From: Akkermansia muciniphila
GTDB taxonomy: Bacteria > Verrucomicrobiota > Verrucomicrobiia > Limisphaerales > UBA9464
Length of the DNA stretch: 32,930 nucleotides
Assembly (NCBI GenBank): GCA_945883815.1
Contig: CAMCYJ010000036.1
Location: forward strand, 1 to 32,930
Reading direction: 5' to 3'
Part shown: positions 27,301-32,930 of the stretch, piece after piece
Layout: every line of letters begins with the position of its first letter
Position numbering within the stretch: position 1 is the stretch's first letter
The notes under the pieces: model-generated
Database searches by the model: none
The model's input: the letters and a program-made list of their open reading frames with translations, nothing else
Told to the model about the DNA's origin: nothing
Program-made: the position numbers and the translations under genes

Positions 27301-27830
27301 CCGGCTTGGACGGTTCGCCCTGGTTTCAGGAGGGCCAACGCTTGCGCCTCCGCGTGGCCCGCAGCACTTCCATCGTGCAAGCCCTGCTGCTCCATCTCCA
27401 CAACCCGCTCGGCTCACAAGCCGAGGTGGTCCGCCTCAACCCCGCCTCCGAAGACCAGGACGGCAATGGTCTGATCGACGCGCAAGAACTCGAATACTTC
27501 CCCACACTGGGCAGCGTCGCAGACTCCGATCCGGACGGAGACGGCCTCTCCACCCGGGAGGAGTTGCAACTCGGATTCAATCCTACGGACGGAACCTCTC
27601 CCTTGAGGCTGCTGGGCTTTTCGGCGGCCCTTGGCATCAATGGACAACTCGGCGCCGAATTGCACTGGATGGGCCAGACCGGCCGCCGCTATTCGATCCT
27701 CCGGGCCGATCGCCTGGAGGGACCCTTCGCGCCCATCGCTACCGGCCTGGGAGGCTCCTCCGGATCCCAGGCCTTTCAAGATCCGATCCCTCCCGACGGC
27801 GCGGCCTTCTACAAAATCCAAGCGGAGTGA
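24327..27830 (+). CDS. Large secreted subtilisin-like serine protease with PA insert
   Basis: An exported S8 peptidase of 1167 residues. Residues 1-23 form a signal peptide ([19 protein letters not shown]). An inhibitor-like propeptide follows (about 25-125). The triad is Asp157 in AIVDSGID, His230 in NGHGSHVAG and Ser575 in [11 protein letters not shown]; the oxyanion Asn lies in [10 protein letters not shown] (about 350). A protease-associated domain is inserted at about 421-515 ([34 protein letters not shown]). C-terminal beta-rich regions follow, with Ca2+-binding-type Asp loops [12 protein letters not shown] (about 871), [15 protein letters not shown] and [21 protein letters not shown] (about 1043-1088). 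The last 50 residues ([15 protein letters not shown]...AFYKIQAE) resemble the end of the Calx-beta protein. It probably degrades extracellular protein. No close neighbour suggests a substrate; an AAAGAGGA tract is about 17 bp before the ATG, too far for a normal ribosome site. Confidence 0.93.
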   Translation: [1167 protein letters not shown]

Positions 27831-27903
27831 GGCAAAATGAGGCCGAGTGGGGATCAACTCGGGATTCGGGATTACCGTCTCCAGATTATTACGTGACGGG
27901 ATG

Positions 27904-27963
27904 GCCTACGCTGGTGTAGGCAATCGCCTTTCCGCTCGTCCCGACCCGTCAGTCCCGAGCGGA
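27904..27963 (+). promoter_or_regulatory. Two hairpins in the argF leader
   Basis: A 6-bp stem GCCTAC/GTAGGC (27904-27909 with 27916-27921) and an 8-bp stem TCCGCTCG/CGAGCGGA (27931-27938 with 27956-27963) lie between the subtilase stop and argF. The second ends 13 bp before the argF ATG and includes the only purine-rich GCGGA. No T-run follows either hairpin, so translational control or simple spacer structure are both possible. Confidence 0.35.
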
Positions 27964-27976
27964 ACCGACGCGTACG

Positions 27977-28873
27977 ATGAAACACCTGTTGAGCCTCGAG
28001 GCCCTGTCCGGCACTGAAATGCGGGAGATCCTGAACCGTGTTCCCGCGTTCAAGAACCGCCGGGGTCAGCATGACCGACCGCTGTCCGGCCAGACCTGGG
28101 CGCTCATCTTCAGCAAGAGCTCCACCCGGACCCGCGTCAGCTTTGAAGTCGGTCTGCGGGAACTCGGTGCCGAAGTGCTCTTCCTCAATTCCGGAGACAT
28201 CCAACTCGGCCGCGGCGAACCCATCAAGGACACCGCCCGCGTCCTCGGACGCATGATCCACGGCGCAGTGATCCGCACCTTCGCCCAGCAGGATGTCGAA
28301 GACTTTGCCCAGTTCTCGGGCATCCCCACGGTGAACGCGCTGACCGATGCAGAACACCCCTGCCAGATTCTCACCGACATCTTCACCTTCGAAGAGCAGC
28401 GGGGCCAATCCATTCAAGGCAAGGTGGTGACCTTCGTGGGCGACGGGGCTTGCAACGTGCCTGCCAGCTGGATCTGGGCCGCGGCGCGCCTGGGCTTTGA
28501 ACTGCGCATCGCCGCACCAAAGGCCTACCAACCCGATGCGGAACTCGTCCGCAAGGCGGGAGGATCCATTCATTGCACCGAAGACCTCGATGCGGCCGCC
28601 AGCGGCGCGGATGTGCTCTACACCGATGTCTGGGTATCCATGGGCAAGGAGGCTGAAGGTGCTCAACGCCTGAAGGATCTGGCCGGTTACCAAATCAACG
28701 ACGCCTTGGTGAGCCGGGCCAACCCCGGAGCATTGGTGATGCACTGCCTGCCGGCCTATCGCGGCAAGGAAATCACCGAGGAAACCCTCGAAGCCCACGC
28801 CGAAACCATTTTCCGGGAAGCCGAGAACCGTCTCCACACCCAGAAGGCCATTGTCGACTGGATGGTCCGCTGA
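27977..28873 (+). CDS. argF: Ornithine carbamoyltransferase
   Basis: Joins carbamoyl phosphate to ornithine to give citrulline in arginine synthesis; cytoplasmic trimer. The 298-residue protein has the carbamoyl-phosphate site SKSSTRTRVSFEVG (residues 46-59), HPCQILTDIFTFEE, GDGACNVPASWI in the second domain (usual ornithine enzymes read GDG.N.V..S), the ornithine-binding DVWVSMGKE loop, and HCLPAYRGKEIT near the end. SMG in the DVWVSMG loop and HCLP support ornithine rather than aspartate as acceptor. The protein is on the short side of the family but seems complete. No other arg genes are adjacent. A metallophosphoesterase starts 35 bp downstream. Confidence 0.94.
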   Translation: MKHLLSLEALSGTEMREILNRVPAFKNRRGQHDRPLSGQTWALIFSKSSTRTRVSFEVGLRELGAEVLFLNSGDIQLGRGEPIKDTARVLGRMIHGAVIRTFAQQDVEDFAQFSGIPTVNALTDAEHPCQILTDIFTFEEQRGQSIQGKVVTFVGDGACNVPASWIWAAARLGFELRIAAPKAYQPDAELVRKAGGSIHCTEDLDAAASGADVLYTDVWVSMGKEAEGAQRLKDLAGYQINDALVSRANPGALVMHCLPAYRGKEITEETLEAHAETIFREAENRLHTQKAIVDWMVR

Positions 28874-28908
28874 GGGTGGTGTGCGGCCGCGCGAAAACCG
28901 CCCGTGCC

Positions 28909-29871
28909 ATGAAACTCCTCGTTGTCAGTGACCCGCACTGGGCCGGACCGGCCGAACTGCCCCGACGCGGATACGAGGCGCGCGCGATGCCCCATCCGAT
29001 GCAGCGCATTCTGGCAGCGGCCTGGCGCAAAGGTTTCTGGCTGGCCGACCCCATGGCCCACAACGACAAGTTGGACCGCATCCTGGCCCTCAATCCCGAT
29101 CCGGATCTGGTGGTCGCCAACGGGGACTATTCGGTGGATTCAGCCTTCGTGGGCATCTCCGACGATGCCGCCTGCGACAGTGCCCAACGGTGCTTGAACG
29201 CGCTGCGGGCTGCCTATGGTAAGCGGTTGCTTCCGGTCATCGGCGACCACGAACTCGGCAAACACAGCCTCTTCGGCGGCGTGGGAGGCCCACGCTGGGA
29301 GAGTTGGTTGCGACTGGAGTCCCGCTTGTCCATTCCCGCCTGGTGGCAGCGAGACATCGGCCGTCATCGCCTCATCGCCGTCCCGTCGACCTTGGTGGCG
29401 CTGCCCGCCTTCGAGTCGGAGCTGGTGCCCGAGGAGGTGCCCGTCTGGAAGGCGGAGCGACAACGAGTCCTCTGCGAGATCCGGGCTGCACTGACTTCGC
29501 TTGAAGCCGACCGCCGAATCATTCTCTTTTGCCACGATCCTTCCGCCCTGCCGTTTCTGGCGGAGCTGCCGGAGGTTCGGGACCGCCTCCCTCAGTGGGA
29601 ATCCACCATCATCGGACACTTGCATTCGCCGGCCATTGCGCGCTTGGCCACGTCGCTGGCAGGCATGCCCATCCTACGGGGGCTGGGGTCTTCGGTGAAA
29701 CGCTACTCGACCGCCCTTCATAGGGCCCGGGCCTGGAAGGAATTCCGGGTACGCCTTTGTCCGTCGCCGACCGGAGTCGAGGCGCTCAAAGATGGCGGCT
29801 GGCTCACGGCCGAATGGGACCCGGAGAGCCCGGCTCCGATCCCGTGGCGACACCACCGACTCCCTTGGTAA
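28909..29871 (+). CDS. Calcineurin-like metallophosphoesterase
   Basis: A cytoplasmic metal-dependent phosphoesterase of 320 residues. Metal motifs appear in order: SDPH near residue 8, NGDYSVDSAF (the GD aspartate), GDHELGKH (in place of the usual GNHE, so the bridging-region Asn is Asp), FCHDPSALPF and GHLHSP. No signal peptide or membrane segment is seen. The substrate is unknown. The ATG at 28909 (MKLLVVSDPHW) is the family start; an in-frame GTG at 28876 would add 11 residues of no similarity. It follows argF by 35 bp and may be cotranscribed. It is not closely similar to the small phosphodiesterase at 5077-5550, being twice as long. Confidence 0.85.
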   Translation: MKLLVVSDPHWAGPAELPRRGYEARAMPHPMQRILAAAWRKGFWLADPMAHNDKLDRILALNPDPDLVVANGDYSVDSAFVGISDDAACDSAQRCLNALRAAYGKRLLPVIGDHELGKHSLFGGVGGPRWESWLRLESRLSIPAWWQRDIGRHRLIAVPSTLVALPAFESELVPEEVPVWKAERQRVLCEIRAALTSLEADRRIILFCHDPSALPFLAELPEVRDRLPQWESTIIGHLHSPAIARLATSLAGMPILRGLGSSVKRYSTALHRARAWKEFRVRLCPSPTGVEALKDGGWLTAEWDPESPAPIPWRHHRLPW

Positions 29872-30027
29872 CCCCCGGCCGCTCCGGCGTTCTCACTCAT
29901 CCCAACCCGTGCACGATCCGAGGCTTGCTCCGCTGCTCCGCCTCACCGGAGGCCTTTTCAAAGAGCCAAAAGACCCCGATTCGCCTCACTTGCTCCCCGG
30001 GTGGTGGTGACGGATCCTGACGTCTCA

Positions 30028-30969
30028 ATGTCCGCACTGCCCCGACTGGTCTTCATGGGAACCGCCGACCTCGCCGCCACGGTGCTGCGACGTCTTTCGG
30101 CCGACCCGCGCTGGCAAGTGATCCTGGCGGTGAGCCAGCCGGATCGACCCAAGGGGCGCGACTTGGCACTGCAGCCCACCCCGGTCAAGCAGGCCGCACT
30201 CGAGCTGGGCATCCCGGTCGATCAACCGGCCAAAGCCCGGGATCCCGTCTTCATCGAACGCCTCCGTTCGCTGGTACCCGATCTCATGGTGGTCGCCGCC
30301 TACGGGCAACTGCTGCCGCAAGCGCTTCTGGATGTCCCCCGTCACGGTTGCCTCAACGTGCACACGTCGTTGCTGCCGGCTTATCGAGGGGCCGCCCCCA
30401 TCCAATGGGCCTTGGCCGATGGTCTGCAGGAAACCGGCGTCACCCTCATGCGCATGGATGCCGGTTTGGACACCGGCCCCATCGTCACCACGGCCACCAC
30501 CCCGATCCAGGATGCGGACACCGGCCAGACACTCCACGACCGACTGGCCGATCTGGGTGGCGAACTGCTGATCCGTTCACTGCCCGACTATCTCGCCGGC
30601 CGTTTTCCGCCCCGATCCCAACCCGTCGACGGAGTGAGCCTCGCACGCAAAATCACCAAGGAGGACGGCCGACTGATCTGGGAGCGTCCGGCTGTGGAAC
30701 TCTGGCGACGCCTGCGGGCGTTCACCCCATGGCCCGGGGCCTTCTGCCACGCCGAAGGGGGCGGCAAGACGCGTCTGGTAAAGGTCCATGCCGCCACCCC
30801 GTGCGAGGGTTCTGGCCGGCCCGGAGAACGACTCGACTGCGGCAAGGGACGCGTGGTGGTGGCCTGCGGCAGTGGGGCCCTGGAACTGCTGATCCTGCAG
30901 CCGGAAGGTGGTCGACGCATGGATGCCGCCGCCTTTCTGGCCGGTCACCCGTTGGACCGCTTCACCTGA
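30028..30969 (+). CDS. fmt: Methionyl-tRNA formyltransferase
   Basis: Formylates initiator Met-tRNA using 10-formyltetrahydrofolate; cytoplasmic. The 313-residue protein has LVFMGTADLAATVL at the start, QPDRPKGRDL, the catalytic region LNVHTSLLPAYRGAAPIQWAL containing Asn and His, and MRMDAGLDTGPI with the catalytic Asp. The C-terminal tRNA-binding OB-like domain begins near VSLARKITKEDGRL and ends HPLDRF. The ATG at 30028 is preferred over the in-frame GTG at 30001. The usual partner gene def (peptide deformylase) is not next to it. The last 25 bp overlap the end of the convergent MFS gene. Confidence 0.95.
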   Translation: MSALPRLVFMGTADLAATVLRRLSADPRWQVILAVSQPDRPKGRDLALQPTPVKQAALELGIPVDQPAKARDPVFIERLRSLVPDLMVVAAYGQLLPQALLDVPRHGCLNVHTSLLPAYRGAAPIQWALADGLQETGVTLMRMDAGLDTGPIVTTATTPIQDADTGQTLHDRLADLGGELLIRSLPDYLAGRFPPRSQPVDGVSLARKITKEDGRLIWERPAVELWRRLRAFTPWPGAFCHAEGGGKTRLVKVHAATPCEGSGRPGERLDCGKGRVVVACGSGALELLILQPEGGRRMDAAAFLAGHPLDRFT

Positions 30970-32198
30970 TCGCCCGCCGCGACAGCAGTTGCCGCTGCCA
31001 CCGGAATCGAGTGCTCCACATTCTGGACCCGGCTGGCCAGCCACAGGCTGAAGACGCCGGACACCACCGCCATCCAGCCCAGCCGATCGTAGCCCACGAT
31101 CTCACCGGTCGGGGTCTTCACCACCAACCAACCGCCCACGGCGGTGGTAAGGCCGGCCATGATGTCACGGGCGCAACTGCTCAGACTCAAGAACGCCCCG
31201 CGCCGACGGGGTGGCACCGCCAAGCTGAGGATTGCCTGGGCCGGTATGAACCGCCCGCTGGCGAAGACGAAGAACGAGCCCCCCAGTAGCACCAGCCAGA
31301 AGAGCGGCATCGGACGGGCATGGGTGATGCCCAGGGTGATCAGGATGGCGAATCCCACCAATACCGCATAAACGCGGACCCGACCCAAATCATCGGCCAA
31401 GCGACCGATGCGGGGCGTGGAGAAGAGGCTCAAGAAACCTCCCACGAGGTAGACCAAGAACAGCCGGTTTTCCGCCAGATGGACATTGCCGATGAGGTAG
31501 GGCGCGAGCATCGGGATGATGGTGAAATGCGCGAAGACCAGCATCCCGTAAAAGGCCAGAGCCCGGCGGGCATTCACATCCCGGAGGACTTCCAGGATCG
31601 GGGCAAAACCGAAACGGGACCCCGGATGCAGGTGGTCCTTGAGGGGCGGCAAGGTCACGAAAATCAACCCGCACAAGATCATCGACAGGGCCGCGACTCC
31701 CCAAAAGGGAGCCTCCCAATCGAAGCGATTGGCCAGCGCCAGACCCAGGGGAACTCCGAAGGCCGCCGCCACCGAAAAGGAAGTGGTGACCAAGCCCAGG
31801 CCGGCCGCCCGCCGCTGGGGCGGCACTAGATCCGAGGCCACCGTCATGACCAATGAACCACACAGGCCGCCGAAAATACCGCAAATCGAGCGGGCCACGG
31901 CCAGCACCGGAGCACTGTGGGCCAGCGCACACCCGAGCGTGCCAACGATGAAACCGAGGTAGGTGAGTACCAGCAGCGAACGCCGCTCGAACCGATCGAT
32001 GAAGGTGGACCCGAAGAATCCCGCCAAACCCGAGGCCACCGAGTAGCATCCGAGCAGCGCGCTGAATCCCGCCGGACCGATGTGAAGTTCCCGCATCAAC
32101 TGGGGCCCCAGCGGGAGCATGACCATGAAATCCAAGACATGGGTGAACTGCACGGCCGCCAGCAGCAGCAAGAGTCGTCGTTCACGGGATTCGGTCAT
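30945..32198 (-). CDS. Major facilitator superfamily transporter
   Basis: A 417-residue, 12-helix inner-membrane transporter. The first helix region (LLLLLAAVQFTHVLDFMVMLPLGPQLMRELHI) with the conserved FMVMLPLGP, then FIDRFERRSLL (MFS loop 2-3 motif) and GFLSLFSTPRIGRLADDLGR (repeat motif in the second half) identify the family. The pattern is like the DHA1 group of drug or sugar efflux proteins, but the substrate cannot be told. The frame continues to 32921, but the ATG at 32198 has a good Shine-Dalgarno (GGAG, 6 bp spacing) and begins just before helix 1. It diverges from lnt; 32199-32402 should hold both promoters, though I see no clear -35/-10 pair. Confidence 0.9.
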   Translation of the reverse strand: MTESRERRLLLLLAAVQFTHVLDFMVMLPLGPQLMRELHIGPAGFSALLGCYSVASGLAGFFGSTFIDRFERRSLLVLTYLGFIVGTLGCALAHSAPVLAVARSICGIFGGLCGSLVMTVASDLVPPQRRAAGLGLVTTSFSVAAAFGVPLGLALANRFDWEAPFWGVAALSMILCGLIFVTLPPLKDHLHPGSRFGFAPILEVLRDVNARRALAFYGMLVFAHFTIIPMLAPYLIGNVHLAENRLFLVYLVGGFLSLFSTPRIGRLADDLGRVRVYAVLVGFAILITLGITHARPMPLFWLVLLGGSFFVFASGRFIPAQAILSLAVPPRRRGAFLSLSSCARDIMAGLTTAVGGWLVVKTPTGEIVGYDRLGWMAVVSGVFSLWLASRVQNVEHSIPVAAATAVAAGDQVKRSNG

Positions 32199-32402
32199 TG
32201 GGATCTCCAAAGGGGCCACACCGGCCTGCAACCAGTCCCCACGGTTACTGCGATTGAAGCGAAAGCCAATCCCAGAGCCCCGATCAGGATCGTTTTCGAA
32301 TCCGATCCAACCCGCCACGATCCATCCGACTCCAACAGCCTCTGGCCCTCCCAAAAGGGTTCCTCGCCGCAGACAACCCCGTGGCGGTACGTTGGAGGGG
32401 TG

Positions 32403-32930
32403 ATGAGTGCTTGGATCAACCGAGAGACGCAGCGGTACCCGGTGGCAGTGCTGGCCGGACTGGCAGGTGCCTTGGCCCATCCGACTCCGGGTTGGGCCGG
32501 GCTGGCTTGGATCGCTCCCGCGCTCCTGTGGTTCGGTGCCTGCGGACTGCGCGGGCCGGAAGGTTTTCGCTACGGCTACGTCGCGGGACTCGTCCACTTC
32601 CTGGTACTGCTGCGCTGGATGCGGCACATCCCCTTTCCGGTCGGGGCCTACGCCGGTTGGGTGGCCTTGAGCGCCTACTGCGCCTTGTTCCCGGCGCTTT
32701 GGATCCGGCTCGGACTCCAAATGAACCCAAGGATCGGCGGCCAAGGCGACCGGGAGGCCAACAATCCGCAGAGTAACCCGCAGACCAACCCGGTGGCCGG
32801 GGGCTGGCACGATTGGCTCGTCGGGGCTCGGGCCTATGCCCGGCAACCCTGGCCGTTGCGGGCTTCGCAACTCGTGACCCTCGCCCTGGGGTGGGTGGCC
32901 CTCGAATACCTGCGCTCGCACCTCTTGAGC
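32403..32930 (+). CDS. lnt: Apolipoprotein N-acyltransferase, N-terminal part, 3' end outside window
   Basis: Adds the third acyl chain to lipoproteins in the inner membrane. The frame from ATG 32403 is open to the window end (176 residues visible). It shows the Lnt N-terminal membrane region: VAVLAGLAGALAHPTPGWAGLAWIAPALLWF, FRYGYVAGLVHFLVLLRWMRHIP, WVALSAYCALFPALWIRL and the later LVTLALGWVALEYLRSHL, matching the family's WVxxEWLR-type helix. The nitrilase-like catalytic domain would lie downstream and is not seen. A 43-residue polar loop (NPRIGGQGDREANNPQSN...) between helices is longer than I expect. A strong Shine-Dalgarno (GGAGG, 32394-32398) precedes the start. It fits with the lipoproteins made in this window. 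Confidence 0.85.
   Translation, partial: MSAWINRETQRYPVAVLAGLAGALAHPTPGWAGLAWIAPALLWFGACGLRGPEGFRYGYVAGLVHFLVLLRWMRHIPFPVGAYAGWVALSAYCALFPALWIRLGLQMNPRIGGQGDREANNPQSNPQTNPVAGGWHDWLVGARAYARQPWPLRASQLVTLALGWVALEYLRSHLLS

Noticed and set aside
30945..32921. 658-residue version of the MFS protein
   Set aside because: The first 241 residues are polar, overlap lnt, and precede a well-placed ATG with Shine-Dalgarno at 32198.

Overview
The window is a GC-rich bacterial chromosomal segment that looks verrucomicrobial (phylum Verrucomicrobiota, or a close PVC relative). The clues are a DUF1080-type secreted lipoprotein, a stand-alone Planctomycete-type cytochrome c domain, a DUF6580-like small membrane protein, a secreted Calx-beta protein, and a PadR regulator paired with a small membrane protein carrying a HAAS-like N-terminus. 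The lineage is inferred from gene content; no rRNA is present. I see no phage, IS element, CRISPR array or classical defence island. Most of the window is core metabolism and transport.

Layout. 1-2180 (+): the 3' end of an altronate dehydratase (uxaA family), then an APC-type permease. 2312-2387: a tRNA with anticodon CAT whose acceptor stem fits the lysidine-modified tRNA-Ile2. 2419-6209 (-): a leftward run of DUF6580-like membrane protein, YfcE-like phosphodiesterase, small cytochrome c, YgfZ and DUF1080 lipoprotein. 6358-8962 (+): gluconate-family permease (gntP) and a 2-keto-3-deoxygluconate-type kinase, which with uxaA suggests sugar-acid catabolism. 9064-11083: a degenerate GIY-YIG-like protein, an NhaR-like LysR regulator and a divergent small hypothetical gene. 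11142-12614 (+): a long-form isocitrate dehydrogenase. 12706-15427 (-): metK-ahcY, the SAM/SAH part of the activated methyl cycle, behind a leader with notable predicted RNA structure. 15713-18055 (-): Calx-beta secreted protein, HAAS-like membrane protein and PadR regulator. 18223-20074 (+): trpD and a TauE/SafE permease. 20069-21130 (-): a lytic transglycosylase. 21309-22304 (+): cysK with a strong terminator. 22433-24052 (-): trpG/pabA and a zinc-less MDR oxidoreductase. 24327-27830 (+): a 1167-residue secreted subtilase. 27977-30969 (+): argF, a metallophosphoesterase and fmt. 30945-32198 (-): an MFS transporter. 32403 to the window end (+): the start of lnt, which has no stop codon within the window.

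Three themes link the genes. Sulfur/one-carbon metabolism is represented by metK-ahcY and cysK, and amino-acid synthesis by trpD, trpG, argF and cysK. Sugar-acid use is represented by uxaA, gntP and kdgK. Cell-envelope and exported proteins include the DUF1080 lipoprotein, cytochrome c, Calx-beta protein, lytic transglycosylase, subtilase and Lnt. Genes are packed tightly: the only gap approaching 300 bp is 15428-15712, and it is filled by a terminator and the structured metK leader. Convergent pairs overlap by 6 bp and 25 bp.

I found no clear new multi-gene system. The most promising undescribed items are the structured metK leader, the catalytically altered GIY-YIG protein, a shared C-terminal module in two secreted proteins, and near-absence of Shine-Dalgarno motifs in front of most genes.
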